Assembly: GCF_900109045.1 (NCBI RefSeq)
Contig: NZ_FNYL01000002.1
Span: forward strand, 682,001 to 746,000
Direction of reading: 5' to 3'
Length of the DNA stretch: 64,000 nucleotides
Source: Dyadobacter sp. SG02
GTDB taxonomy: Bacteria; Bacteroidota; Bacteroidia; Cytophagales; Spirosomataceae
This document shows, piece after piece, positions 17,305 to 26,439 of this stretch; within the stretch, counting starts at the first letter, position 1; every line of letters starts with the position of its first letter. The notes under the pieces were generated by a model. It was not told the DNA's origin. It worked only from the letters and a program-made list of their open reading frames with translations, and ran no database searches. The position numbers were made by a program, and so were the translations under genes.

Positions 17305-18008
17305 TGATTGAAGAGCCTTTCTTTCAGTCGTTTAAATAAAAACCGCAGATAAATAGCCGGACCGAAATGCTTCAAGATCAGTCCGGCTTTTTCTTTTTCA
17401 AAAACGGCGTCTTTCTGCAAGGAAGAGATGCCCGTATCATTGAAAATTGCAATATCGAAATCCTTGAAGGTGAAGTGATAATGCTTGTCGCTATGGCATT
17501 GCATGTTGAACACATGGTCGGCGGAAATACGGTAACGGGTGTCGTACCTGCGCAGGGAAAATAGGCCGGCCGGGTAAATGATCGCCTGATGGTTGATACC
17601 CGTCTTGGCCTGCTTGTAGGGGGGCATTTGGCCGAGGTACTTTTGGCCGGCTTTGAGCACGCTTCCGTAATAGATGGCGTACGGATCGGTTAATGCTTCC
17701 GCCATTTGCGAGAATGCGGGCGTAAGTATGTCGTCGGCACCGATGAAGTAAATCCATTCTCCCCGCGCGTGGTCGAGGGCTTTGTTCATCGCTTCGTAAA
17801 TACCGCTGTCTTTTTCACTTTTCCAGAAAGCGATGTTGCCGGTATTTTCGTGAAGAATGGCCGCTGTACCGTCGGTGCTGCCGCCGTCCATGACGATGAT
17901 TTCGATATGCGGGTAATGCTGGCCGTAAATGCTGTCGAGGCACCGTTGCAAGAATTGCGCTGCATTGTAAGTGACCAGGATGACGGAGATCGATGGGCTG
18001 TTACTCAT
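17301..18008 (-). CDS. Family 2 glycosyltransferase
   Basis: A 235-aa GT2 enzyme. ISVILVTYNAAQFLQRCL and MDGGSTDGT form the nucleotide-sugar site, and WIYFIGADDILTP gives the DxD-like motif near residue 90. ISADHVFNMQ near residue 165 corresponds to the conserved ADxxF acceptor region. It is translated last in the leftward trio: its start lies 3 bp downstream of the stop of the next GT gene. The protein is closer to the GT2 encoded at 16438 than to the two upstream GTs, judging by the GGSTDGT and ADHVF pattern. Confidence 0.9.
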   Translation of the reverse strand: MSNSPSISVILVTYNAAQFLQRCLDSIYGQHYPHIEIIVMDGGSTDGTAAILHENTGNIAFWKSEKDSGIYEAMNKALDHARGEWIYFIGADDILTPAFSQMAEALTDPYAIYYGSVLKAGQKYLGQMPPYKQAKTGINHQAIIYPAGLFSLRRYDTRYRISADHVFNMQCHSDKHYHFTFKDFDIAIFNDTGISSLQKDAVFEKEKAGLILKHFGPAIYLRFLFKRLKERLFNH

Positions 18009-18011
18009 GCA

Positions 18012-18866
18012 TTAAAGCGCAAATTCCCTTTCGGCGAGCTGTACGGGCTCGGCGTGGGCCAGGTATTGATGGACACCCTGGCAGCAATACACCGTTTTGT
18101 TTAGCAGTGCCTCGGTAAGGTAAGTCTCGTTTTTGGGGCAGCCGCCGCGATCTACCTCGGGATGGTAAATGTGGAATACGACCCCCGCGAATTTGGCGGC
18201 CCGTTTTTTCAGGCCCGAGTTGAGCAGTCGCACGGCAATTTCGTTATCCTCGCGGCCCCAGGAGTGAAATACCTCGTTGTAGCCGTTCACGCGCAGGAGG
18301 TCTTCGCGCCAGAATGCCATATTGCAGCCGCGTAATGCAAATATATCCTGCGTTTTGTAGCGATCGGCCATATACCTGCTCAGCCAGGCAATGCTGAACC
18401 GGTTCGTGAAATTACCCAGTCCCGACTGGAACGGCATGATACGGGCGCGGCTGCCGTGCAGCATTTTTTCGGACAGCGACTTGTCCATTAAAACCCGGCT
18501 CCCTGCTACGAAAGTACCCCGTTTGCTCAATGCGAGGTGGTCTTTGATAAAATGTTTATGCAAAATGAGGTCGCCGTCGATCTGGATAATGTAGTCGCAC
18601 GAACTCGTGGCAATGGCCTTGTTCCTGATTTTGGACAGCTGAAAACCTTCGTCCTCCTGCCAGACGTGGATCAGTTTCACCGGAAACGAAGGCCGCAAGG
18701 CTTCGATCACCTCCGCGGTTTGCCCGGTGGAGCCGTCGTCGGCGATAATCACTTCATCAGGCAATACCGACTGCTCCCTGACACTGAGCAGACAAAGCCG
18801 CAATGCTTCCGGCCAGTTGTAGGTGGAAATAATCAGCGAGCTCTTAGAGAAGGTTTTCATATCCAT
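18012..18866 (-). CDS. Glycosyltransferase, GT2 N-domain with galactosyltransferase-like C-domain
   Basis: The 284-aa protein opens with LIISTYNWPEALRLCLLSV and EVIIADDGSTGQT (nucleotide-sugar binding). IIQIDGDLILHKHFI (DGD metal motif, about residue 95) and LRGCNMAFWREDLLRVNGY then HSWGREDNEIAVRL (about residues 180-215) follow. The latter is the Glyco_transf_7C-like acceptor site. It overlaps the upstream paralogue by 23 bp and ends 3 bp before the next gene, so the three leftward GT genes form a tight operon. Homologues often extend outer-core or glycoprotein sugars; the linkage is unknown. Confidence 0.9.
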   Translation of the reverse strand: MDMKTFSKSSLIISTYNWPEALRLCLLSVREQSVLPDEVIIADDGSTGQTAEVIEALRPSFPVKLIHVWQEDEGFQLSKIRNKAIATSSCDYIIQIDGDLILHKHFIKDHLALSKRGTFVAGSRVLMDKSLSEKMLHGSRARIMPFQSGLGNFTNRFSIAWLSRYMADRYKTQDIFALRGCNMAFWREDLLRVNGYNEVFHSWGREDNEIAVRLLNSGLKKRAAKFAGVVFHIYHPEVDRGGCPKNETYLTEALLNKTVYCCQGVHQYLAHAEPVQLAEREFAL

Positions 18867-19641
18867 TAAGGCATCTTTTAACTTTTGTTAGCAGGGTATG
18901 TTGGATGATCTCGCGATGGTAAGACTCGTTCGACCGGGGCAATTCTTCGTGGTGAAGGTGGTATTGCACCGCACCCAGCTTCACGATTTTTTTGATGATA
19001 TTGTTGTTGATGAAGCGTGCTGCCAGTTCTTCGTCCTCGTGGCCCCATCCGCTGAGCTCGTTGTTATACCCGTTCACGCGCAGGAAATCTTCCTTCCAGA
19101 ATGCCAGGTTACTGCCGCGGACGCTCCGCGATTTCATTTCCTTGCGCTGCCCGAGCGACTGCAATACCGGCAGCCGAAGGGCATTGAGCCGGTTGTAAAC
19201 TCCTTTTGAAAAGAAACTGAGGTCGGTATCGGCATTCCCGAGCAGCTCGTCGGTTTTTGCGGGTGTGAGGCGTGCGCGGGTGCCGCGTATGAAAGCGCCG
19301 CGCTCGGCCGCGGCCAGGTGGTCGCGTACGAACGAGGTATGCAGCAGCACGTCTCCATCCACCTGGATCACGTAAGGGCCGGCGCATTGGCCGATCGCCT
19401 TGTTCAGGATCTGGCTTTTGCGGAAACCAAGGTCCTCGTGCCACGCATGGATGATCGGCACAGGAAATGCCTCCTGCATTTTGCGGACTACCTCTTTCGT
19501 CCGGTCGTCGGAGCCATCGTCGGCGATGATCACCTCCGCAGGCAGGACTTTCTGCTTTCTAACACTCAAAAGGCTGCAATGCAATGCTTCCGCCCAGTTA
19601 TAAGTAGCGATAACGAGCGATGTTGTCTGTGCGGAGACCAT
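18844..19641 (-). CDS. Glycosyltransferase, paralogue of the downstream GT
   Basis: At 265 aa this is clearly homologous to the protein encoded at 18012-18866. Shared landmarks are STYNW/ATYNW near the start, EVIIADDGS, QVDGDVLLHTSFVRDHLA, VRGSNLAFWKEDFLRVNGY and GWGHEDEELAARF. The pair thus arose by tandem duplication and now overlaps by 23 bp. The ATG at 19641 is preferred to the TTG one codon upstream. This gene heads the leftward operon; its promoter should lie in the long spacer 19642-20292. Confidence 0.9.
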   Translation of the reverse strand: MVSAQTTSLVIATYNWAEALHCSLLSVRKQKVLPAEVIIADDGSDDRTKEVVRKMQEAFPVPIIHAWHEDLGFRKSQILNKAIGQCAGPYVIQVDGDVLLHTSFVRDHLAAAERGAFIRGTRARLTPAKTDELLGNADTDLSFFSKGVYNRLNALRLPVLQSLGQRKEMKSRSVRGSNLAFWKEDFLRVNGYNNELSGWGHEDEELAARFINNNIIKKIVKLGAVQYHLHHEELPRSNESYHREIIQHTLLTKVKRCLNGYENLL

Positions 19642-20292
19642 CAATAATCTGAGTTATTAATTCCTGATACACTTGGTGTCGGATATTTTAAAAACATTCC
19701 CAAACCTGTTTGTTGACTGCAATTCTTTTTTGGAAGGGTATAGCAAACACGAGACACACGCGGGTTACCCATGGTTGTAACCGATCGTTCAGTGATCGGT
19801 TAAAAAATTACGGCTATTCCAAAAAGAGGAAAGAGGCGATCCGGGCCGGGAGATGGAAGATTATTCCGGAAACCGCCAGTTACTTACGTTGCTATACGTT
19901 GGGCCGTGTTTTGACCGGATTTTCGGTAACAGGCTAAGAAGTAAATTGTTGATAGGGGACATGCTTTACGTTTGTTAGGGATTGAGCCGTCTTCTTTGTT
20001 TGAGACGTCATAAAGATCAAAAAAATATAAGAATTACAGAAAAGCGGTTTCTTATTTTTCTAATTTATTTTTAATCTTTTTGTGCATGGCGGTAACATAC
20101 GTGACACGGAGATCATGATTACAAAAAGTACGCTGATCCGCTGGGATCGAAGGGATTTTTCCGGAATGGGCCTGGTTTGGATTATCAGTCTGAATGGCGG
20201 CTTTGCCGGGGCTAGCCGGCCTAGAAAGGATTGACTTTCCTGGGAGTGTTTTGCAAAAATCGTATAAGTATTTTATTTCAATGACATCCCGG
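19642..20292. other. Long intergenic region, about 650 bp
   Basis: The region separates the glycosyltransferase operon from the stop of a leftward sulfatase gene. It holds an inverted repeat at 19778-19802 and an AT-rich block at about 20010-20085. Short open frames (for example one of 39 codons starting at 20115) show no recognisable similarity. It could hold a decayed gene or a small RNA; I see no firm evidence for either. Confidence 0.5.
19778..19802. repeat. Perfect 9-bp inverted repeat
   Basis: TAACCGATC and GATCGGTTA flank a 7-nt spacer. No T-run follows in the sense useful for either flanking gene. It lies about 140 bp upstream of the leftward GT operon, so it may be an operator. Confidence 0.4.
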
Positions 20293-21732
20293 CTACCTGG
20301 CTGCCGTCAGCTCCGTGAGCCGTTTGTGCAACGAATCGAGCAAAGCTTTCGGCGTTCGCGCTTCTATATTGTCGGTTTCGGCGGGGTCGTTCCGGTGATC
20401 GTAGAGTTCGCGGGCGATGATGGAATCGGTTTTGAAAGTGTACCATTCGGTGTAACGGTAGCGATCGGTGCGGAGGGTGTAACCCATCGTCCGGATTTTG
20501 CTTTCGTCTTGCAGCGCCGGATAGGGACGTATAAACTGGCTCAATGCAAATCCCTTGAATGAGGCCGCGGGGTTTTTAAGGATTGTTAGCAAGCTTTTGC
20601 CCTGCAACTCCTTCCGCACCGGCAGGCCGCACAGTTCGGATAGGGTAGGATAGACGTCCAGCAACTCCACGACCGCGTTCGACTTCGCTGGTTTCGAAAC
20701 GCCCGGCGCGGCGATGATCAGCGGCACACGCACCGCATTTTCAAAGTTGGTCGATTTGGCCCATTGGTCCTGCTCGCCCAGGTGAAAGCCGTGGTCCGAA
20801 ACGAGTACGATAATGGTATTCTGGCGGAGCTTCAAACGGTCCAGCTCGGCCAGTACTTTCCCGATCTGCGCATCGGTATAACTTACCGCGGCGTAATACC
20901 CCTGCCACAGATGCCTCGCCAGCTGTTCCGAGATGGTTCCTTCCTGCGGAATATCCGAGTAGCCGCGCAATTCCTGCGAGTTATGGAATGCGATTGCCGG
21001 CGCATTATTGGGCCGTTCAGGTTTTGTAAAAGGGAAATGGGTTTTATCAAAAGGTTTCCAATACTTATCCGGCGCAGTAAAAGGTAAATGCGGCCGCCGG
21101 AAGCCTATCGCGAGGAAAAAAGGCTTGTCCGCGATCTGGCGCAGCACCTGTACCGACGCGTCGGCCACCTTTCCATCGATGTAGGAGCTGTCGGGGACCG
21201 CTTGCCGCTCGGTAGATGCGCCTTTTCCGCCTTTGAGGTTGGTATCCAGTATGTATTTGTGGCCTTTTCCGTTGCCGGTCACATTATACAATACCGGCCC
21301 CGACCACGAGGCGTTGTCCTGGTGCGAGGCGGGGTCATGGAAAATCTTCCCGACCTGGGCTGTGATGTAGCCATTATTTTTGAAATGTTGCGGCAAGGTA
21401 ACCGCCCCGGGTGTAGTCTCCCTGAATGCCCTTTTCAGTCCCCAGACCTGTGTGGCGTCGGGCCGTAACCCGGTGAGCATGGAGGTCCGTGAAGGTGAGC
21501 ACACGGCCTGCTGGCAATAGGCGCGGCTGAAAAGCGTCCCCGTACCCGCGAGCGCGTCCATGTGCGGCGTACGTGCGAGGGCGTCGCCGTAGCAGCCCAA
21601 TGCAGGTCGAAGGTCGTCGACCATGATGAAAAGTACATTGGGTTTCGGCGTGGCGTTTTGCTTGCCGTAGCTGTTCAATGCCGCAACTGTGAACAACAGC
21701 GTCAGCAGGATGGAAATTTTTCCGCGGTTCAT
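20293..21732 (-). CDS. Secreted sulfatase, iduronate-2-sulfatase-like
   Basis: The 479-aa protein has a signal peptide (about residues 1-24) and the sulfatase fold. NVLFIMVDDLRPALGCYG provides the metal-binding Asp pair. CSPSRTSMLTG is the formylglycine motif, with the Cys to be oxidised by a maturase. VGKIFHDP, FRRPHLPFTAPDKYW and SDHGFHLGEQDQWAK match iduronate-2-sulfatase-type enzymes rather than arylsulfatases. It would remove sulfate from glycans in the periplasm. No sulfatase-maturing enzyme or polysaccharide lyase lies nearby. It is monocistronic and divergent from the thioredoxin-like gene. Confidence 0.92.
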   Translation of the reverse strand: MNRGKISILLTLLFTVAALNSYGKQNATPKPNVLFIMVDDLRPALGCYGDALARTPHMDALAGTGTLFSRAYCQQAVCSPSRTSMLTGLRPDATQVWGLKRAFRETTPGAVTLPQHFKNNGYITAQVGKIFHDPASHQDNASWSGPVLYNVTGNGKGHKYILDTNLKGGKGASTERQAVPDSSYIDGKVADASVQVLRQIADKPFFLAIGFRRPHLPFTAPDKYWKPFDKTHFPFTKPERPNNAPAIAFHNSQELRGYSDIPQEGTISEQLARHLWQGYYAAVSYTDAQIGKVLAELDRLKLRQNTIIVLVSDHGFHLGEQDQWAKSTNFENAVRVPLIIAAPGVSKPAKSNAVVELLDVYPTLSELCGLPVRKELQGKSLLTILKNPAASFKGFALSQFIRPYPALQDESKIRTMGYTLRTDRYRYTEWYTFKTDSIIARELYDHRNDPAETDNIEARTPKALLDSLHKRLTELTAAR

Positions 21733-21879
21733 TATTGTATTGTTAATCCATCAAATTTATAGTTTTTGTATTAAAAAGGCCATTTCAAATGAAGTGCTGC
21801 ACGCGACGGTAGGAATTTACAATAGGAATCTTTTGAAATCTTGACTGCAAGTAACCGTTATTCACTAAAACATCAGCAA

Positions 21880-23019
21880 ATGCGCGGCTTAATAACCCTG
21901 ATTTTATCTTCCATTCCATTGCTTTCCATCGGGCAATCCGGTTTTTCCATTCAGGGAAAAGTAAATCAGTTGCCAAACAACGACAAAGTTTTCCTGATCT
22001 ACCAGGTCGGCGACCGGCATATTGCCGATTCGACCACGGTACAGAATGGCGGTTTTAAATTCAGCGGAAAGCTGGAATACCCGGTTTTGGCAGGCCTGTA
22101 TTTGCATAAGGACCCTTACAAAAACAGACTTCAAGCCGGAGAGAAAATGGATTACCTGCGATTTTACCTTGCACCCGAACAGCAGATGATGTCGGCCGGT
22201 GATTCGTTAAAGAATATCGTCATTACCGGCTCCGAAATAAACAAACTCAATGCAAAGCTGCGTGCAATGCTGAAAAAGAATGAAGACGATTTCACGGCTT
22301 TGCAAAAGGAATTTGAAGCATTACCTGTTGAAAAGCAAAAGGATAAGACGGTGTTCGACAGCTTCGTGGCGAGGGAAAAGCAGTTGCTCAATGAAAGTTT
22401 CCGCGTACACCTGAACTTTGTCAATCAGCACCCGGATTCTTACCTGAGCGTCATCAGTTTGTCGCACATTGCCGCCCAGCCTGCCGTAACCGATGAAGCC
22501 GCGGAAGCATATCAGAAATTGTCCCAAAATCTCAAAAACACGCCCATAGGCAAAGAAATCCCTGTTTTACTGGCCTCGCAGCGTAAAGTTCAGATCGGGA
22601 AGGAAGCGCCTGACTTCGCACAAACATCCGTCGACGGAACAGAGGTGAAGCTTTCCGATTTTCGGGGCAAATATGTGCTGCTCGATTTCTGGGCAAGCTG
22701 GTGCGGACCGTGCCGTGAGGAAAACCCAAACGTTGCCGCATCGTACGCCGATTTCCGCGATAAGGGTTTCGAAGTACTCGGCGTGTCGCTCGATGCGTCA
22801 TCCCAGAAAGCCGCCTGGCTCAAAGCCATTGAAAAAGATAAGCTGACGTGGAAACAGGTAACTGATTTAAAAGGGTGGGATAATGCCGCCGCGAAGCTGT
22901 ACGGTATCCGCGGCATTCCGGCCAATTTTTTAATTGACCCGTCCGGTAAAATCATTGCCCGGGATTTAAGAGGAAAGGATTTGCCCGAAAAGCTCAAAAG
23001 TATTCTGGATAATAAATAA
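21880..23019 (+). CDS. Thioredoxin-like (TlpA/ResA-type) protein with DUF4369 domain
   Basis: The 379-aa product has a signal peptide ending near LSIGQ. A DUF4369-like beta domain (about residues 22-125, FSIQGKVNQLPNNDKVFLIYQ) and a helical linker precede a C-terminal thioredoxin domain. The active site is WASWCGPCREENP near residue 275, and the cis-Pro segment is GIRGIPANFLI. This is a common Bacteroidota architecture for periplasmic or outer-membrane thiol-disulfide proteins. The ATG at 21880 is preferred because it begins the signal peptide; the in-frame TTG at 21841 only adds a polar leader. The next gene is co-oriented, 71 bp away. Confidence 0.92.
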   Translation: MRGLITLILSSIPLLSIGQSGFSIQGKVNQLPNNDKVFLIYQVGDRHIADSTTVQNGGFKFSGKLEYPVLAGLYLHKDPYKNRLQAGEKMDYLRFYLAPEQQMMSAGDSLKNIVITGSEINKLNAKLRAMLKKNEDDFTALQKEFEALPVEKQKDKTVFDSFVAREKQLLNESFRVHLNFVNQHPDSYLSVISLSHIAAQPAVTDEAAEAYQKLSQNLKNTPIGKEIPVLLASQRKVQIGKEAPDFAQTSVDGTEVKLSDFRGKYVLLDFWASWCGPCREENPNVAASYADFRDKGFEVLGVSLDASSQKAAWLKAIEKDKLTWKQVTDLKGWDNAAAKLYGIRGIPANFLIDPSGKIIARDLRGKDLPEKLKSILDNK

Positions 23020-23090
23020 CCGCGAATGTTATGCTAACTGCCTCAGATATAAATCGGTTTGCGTATTGATTAGTTAAAACCAAAATCGAC

Positions 23091-23948
23091 ATGAAACTAA
23101 TCCTTTGCTTCCTCCTGGCCGGCCTTGCGTTTATGGGTTGCGAAAAGCCGAAAAATGCGCAAACGCCTGTGAAATACGGATCGAACAACGGGAAATATCT
23201 GACCGTCAAAGGCACAAGAATTTATTATGAGGAATATGGAAATGGCACACCGCTATTATTGTTGCACCAGGGCTTGGGATCGATCGAGAACCTGGGGGAT
23301 ATTATACCGGAGTTATCAAAACATTTCCGCATTATCGCACCCGATGCTCCGGGGCATGGGCGTTCCGAACAGGCGGATTCGCTAAGCGGCGCATTATTGG
23401 CCGATTACAGCTCCGCGTTGATCGACCAGCTGAAACTGGATAGCGTCTATGTAATGGGATGGAGTATGGGAGGTAATACCGCGCTGTTACTGGCCGCCAA
23501 CCGGCCCGACAAAATTAAGAAAGTAGTCAGCGGAGCCTCCAACTCGAGTTCCGACGGATTGACGCAGGAGGGCCGTGATTTGTTAAAAGAATACACTGTC
23601 GAGGCGGTAAAGGAGGACAAGGACTGGCTAGCTAATTATCAGAAAATCAACCCGCAGCCCGGAAAATGGATCAAGTTCTGGGAGGATAATCAGAAAATGT
23701 GGGCCAGGCCCATCAAAGTACCCGATGAAAAACTGGCCGGCATTACTGTTCCTGTGCTGGTCGTCCGGGGTGACCGGGATATGATCCGTCTGGAACACAG
23801 CATTGAAATGTATCGGTCACTTCAAAAGGGTCAATTATGCATTTATCCCAATGTCGGACACGAAATGCCCGAGCTGAAAAGTGAAATGCTTTGCCGGATC
23901 GCCATCGATTTTTTGAAAGGAAATATAGGGCGGGAAACCAGTAACTGA
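23091..23948 (+). CDS. Alpha/beta hydrolase lipoprotein
   Basis: The 285-aa protein starts with a lipoprotein signal (LAFMGC, Cys near residue 17). The alpha/beta-hydrolase fold follows: PLLLLHQGLGS forms the oxyanion loop, GWSMGGNTA holds the nucleophilic Ser near residue 124, VVRGDRDMI carries the acid, and NVGHEMPE the catalytic His. The pattern resembles esterases and haloperoxidase-like hydrolases. It is expected to act at an outer membrane face or in the periplasm. It converges on the MFS gene with a 42-bp gap. Confidence 0.9.
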   Translation: MKLILCFLLAGLAFMGCEKPKNAQTPVKYGSNNGKYLTVKGTRIYYEEYGNGTPLLLLHQGLGSIENLGDIIPELSKHFRIIAPDAPGHGRSEQADSLSGALLADYSSALIDQLKLDSVYVMGWSMGGNTALLLAANRPDKIKKVVSGASNSSSDGLTQEGRDLLKEYTVEAVKEDKDWLANYQKINPQPGKWIKFWEDNQKMWARPIKVPDEKLAGITVPVLVVRGDRDMIRLEHSIEMYRSLQKGQLCIYPNVGHEMPELKSEMLCRIAIDFLKGNIGRETSN

Positions 23949-23990
23949 CAGAGATTCCGAATAGCCGGCTCCTGGTTTCCCGGTTAAATA

Positions 23991-25223
23991 TTACTCGACC
24001 GCAAATGCAACATCCTGTTCTTTTACTTCGTCGGTTGACCCGCGTTCGATCCACTTGGTACGGAGAATGAGCGTCAGTACGGCAAAAATGAGTACGGCAT
24101 AACCTGCGCCAAGCCAAACCTGACTATCGATTTGAATGGTTTTGACGACGATGTAGCTGAATGCGGAAGTCGAAATAATGTAGCCGCCGCCGGTCAGCCC
24201 GCTTGCCAGGCCGCCGAATTGTGAAAAGCGGGTAAGGCAATAGGCCAGCATACCGTTGAAAATAAAGCCGGATGCCGAGTGCAGCAAAATCACGTAAATC
24301 ATCAGCGTATACAGGTTGTGGTACTGCAATGTGAGCAGAATAAGCGCGCCCGAAACGGTCAGCTGCACGACGGCCGCGGTAAAGAGTCGTTTGTAGAATG
24401 GTTTGGAAATGAGCGCTTTGGATAGCAGGCTCCCGCCGAGCATAGCCAGCCCTGAAATCATGGAGCAGTTACCGGTGACGGTCGCCGGGTAATGCATTAC
24501 TTCCTCGATCAGGAAGGGGCTCGACATGTTGTAGATCATCAAAACCGCATACGACAGCCCCAGAATGAGCAGGCCGGAGGTGAAATCCCAGGTCCCGAGC
24601 ATCGAGCGGTAGGCATTACCGATGGTTTTCAGGCGGAACGGCGTTTTGGAGGCGATGGTTTCCCCGCTGAACACGAGTTCGAGTACGAGAAACGCCAATC
24701 CGAAGAAGCCGAGAAAGTAAAAGTTGGATTGCCAGCCGAAATGGGTTTGCAGATACCCGCCGAGGAACGGTGCGATAATGGGCGCCGCCGACCAGATCAC
24801 GGAAAAAAGACTGGTGTAATGTCTCAGTTTTTCGCCTTCGAAAAGGTCGAAGAAAAAGGACCGTTTACTGACCACGATCACGGCCGACATGACTCCCTGG
24901 ATCGCCCGCATAACATAAATCACTTCCAGGCTTTCGGTGTTGGCGATCGCGAAACTGGCGGCGCTGAAACCTGCGAGGGCAAAGATATTGGGCCAGAAGC
25001 GGCCGTAGCTGTCGAGCAGCCCGCCGATCAGCAGTTGGCTTACGCCGTAGGTCGCGAGGAAAATGGAGATGCACAATTGTACGGCTTCGGGCGTAGCGTG
25101 CAGACGTGCGCTCATAGCCGGGAGCGAGGGGATGAACACGTCGAGCGCGAAGCCTGTGATGGGGATCAGGGCGAGGGCCAGGACTGTGCTTACTGCTTTA
25201 TTGGATTCTTTAAGTGTTTTCAT
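23991..25223 (-). CDS. MFS multidrug transporter, Bcr/CflA type
   Basis: The 410-aa membrane protein begins MKTLKESNKAVS and then ALIPITGFALDVFIPSLPAM, typical of Bcr/CflA drug-proton antiporters (TM1 with the D-x-F-x-P-S-LP signature). LLIGGLLDSYGRFWPN is the loop 2-3 motif, and a further set of helices follows to about residue 385. The ATG at 25223 is chosen over the ORF start at 25313, which would overlap the AraC gene. The araC-type gene lies just upstream on the same strand (87 bp), suggesting that the regulator controls this pump. Confidence 0.9.
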   Translation of the reverse strand: MKTLKESNKAVSTVLALALIPITGFALDVFIPSLPAMSARLHATPEAVQLCISIFLATYGVSQLLIGGLLDSYGRFWPNIFALAGFSAASFAIANTESLEVIYVMRAIQGVMSAVIVVSKRSFFFDLFEGEKLRHYTSLFSVIWSAAPIIAPFLGGYLQTHFGWQSNFYFLGFFGLAFLVLELVFSGETIASKTPFRLKTIGNAYRSMLGTWDFTSGLLILGLSYAVLMIYNMSSPFLIEEVMHYPATVTGNCSMISGLAMLGGSLLSKALISKPFYKRLFTAAVVQLTVSGALILLTLQYHNLYTLMIYVILLHSASGFIFNGMLAYCLTRFSQFGGLASGLTGGGYIISTSAFSYIVVKTIQIDSQVWLGAGYAVLIFAVLTLILRTKWIERGSTDEVKEQDVAFAVE

Positions 25224-25309
25224 ATGCTTGCTATTAATGTCCCAAAGGTAGGGCTGCAAGCCGATCCGCAGGTAATATGAATCAAAGCAATGCTTATACA
25301 AATCAAATG

Positions 25310-26212
25310 TCAATGCGCTTGCCGGAGCTGCTCCCGGAAAAGCAGTGGAGTGGTGCGTGTGTTTTGTTTGAAATACTTGTTGAAATGGGAAGGATACTCG
25401 AAGCCGAGGGTGTAGGCAATCTGGGCGGCGTCCCAGTCGGTGTTCAGCAGCAGTGTTTTAGCTTCCTCCACAATGCGCTCGTGGATGATCTCACGCGTGG
25501 TTTTGCCGGTCGATCTTTTGAGCACATTGTTCAAATGGTTGACGTGAATGCTCAACTGGTCGGCGTAGGAGGCCGGCGTGAGCAATCGGAGCGGGTTTTC
25601 CGGCGAATCGACGGGAAACTGCTGGTTGAGGAGTCCGAAAAACCGGGAGATCAGGCGATCGTGGGTATTTTCGCTGGCGACAACTCCCTGTAACTGGATA
25701 CCTTCGAGAATGATCATCTGCAACAGGCTTCGGATCATATCGGATTTGTAGGTGTATGTGCTTGATAATAAGCGTTCCATCTCGCTAAACAGGTAGAGGA
25801 ACCGCTCCTGATCTTCGATGTTCAGCGGAATAACCGCCTGAATCGCAGGGTTGAACAAAGCGCTCCGGTAGCGCACTTCCTGCCGGATGCTGTTCAGCAA
25901 AAAGGTATCGTTGAACAGGCAGTAATACCCGGTTTGCGTTTCCGAAATGCCCTGGTAGCACGAGGGTACATCGGGGTTGGAGAAAATAATGCTGGCGCCG
26001 TCCAGGGGCGTCTCCTTATCGTCGGCGAGGTGCACGCCCTGGCCGATAATCAGGCATATTTTATAGTAATCGCGCCGGTTATAGGGTGTCATCCGGTTGA
26101 GGCACGTACGTTGTTTGACGTTGAAATGGCTTACGTTAGCCTGCGACGCCAGCTCGGCCGGCATCGGCTGTTTGGTGCGTTCGTAAAATTGTTGCAGCGT
26201 TTCGGTATGCAT
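25310..26212 (-). CDS. AraC-family transcriptional regulator
   Basis: The 300-aa protein has an N-terminal cupin-like sensing region (about residues 30-160, with KICLIIGQGVHLADD). The C-terminal AraC DNA-binding domain has two helix-turn-helix motifs: YADQLSIHVNHLNNVLKRS for the first, and DWDAAQIAYTLGFEYPSHFNKYFKQ for the second (quoted in part), ending near residue 290. The ATG at 26212 (MHTETLQQF) is preferred over one 11 codons upstream. It precedes the Bcr/CflA pump gene and is likely its activator. The inducer is unknown. Confidence 0.92.
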   Translation of the reverse strand: MHTETLQQFYERTKQPMPAELASQANVSHFNVKQRTCLNRMTPYNRRDYYKICLIIGQGVHLADDKETPLDGASIIFSNPDVPSCYQGISETQTGYYCLFNDTFLLNSIRQEVRYRSALFNPAIQAVIPLNIEDQERFLYLFSEMERLLSSTYTYKSDMIRSLLQMIILEGIQLQGVVASENTHDRLISRFFGLLNQQFPVDSPENPLRLLTPASYADQLSIHVNHLNNVLKRSTGKTTREIIHERIVEEAKTLLLNTDWDAAQIAYTLGFEYPSHFNKYFKQNTRTTPLLFREQLRQAH

Positions 26213-26279
26213 GGGGCTTTCGGGTATTATACAAATCAAATTCAAAGGCGGGGGGTTAAGTTCCCGGGGCGTTGACGGC

Positions 26280-26302
26280 TGACCGCCGGCCGTCGGCGGT
26301 CA
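26280..26302. repeat. GC-rich 9-bp inverted repeat
   Basis: TGACCGCCG and CGGCGGTCA surround a 5-bp centre. It lies between divergent promoters (AraC-type gene leftward, FtsX permease rightward), so an operator is at least as likely as a terminator. Confidence 0.4.
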
Positions 26303-26306
26303 CTTT

Positions 26307-26322
26307 TGTGCGATAACGGACA
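26307..26322. promoter_or_regulatory. Near-palindrome upstream of FtsX permease, candidate activator site
   Basis: TGTGCGATAACGGACA is a 16-bp dyad with one mismatch (TGTCCG-N4-CGGACA form). A similar site precedes the second FtsX permease gene at 55038. A weak -24-like TTGGCAT lies at 26375-26381, 55 bp downstream. No proper -12 GC follows at the correct spacing, so sigma-54 control is only a possibility. Confidence 0.35.
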
Positions 26323-26439
26323 CTTATCTGCATTTAATTACATATAATTAGCTGTATTTCAATTCATTGTATTTTTGGCATTCCTTTTTAGCTTCCTAAC
26401 CACAAACATCCATTGTTCCCGGTAAAACATCCGTCCGAT

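Noticed and set aside
19710-19937. 75-codon open frame in the long spacer
   Set aside because: There is no ATG start, no family likeness and it crosses the inverted repeat at 19778-19802.
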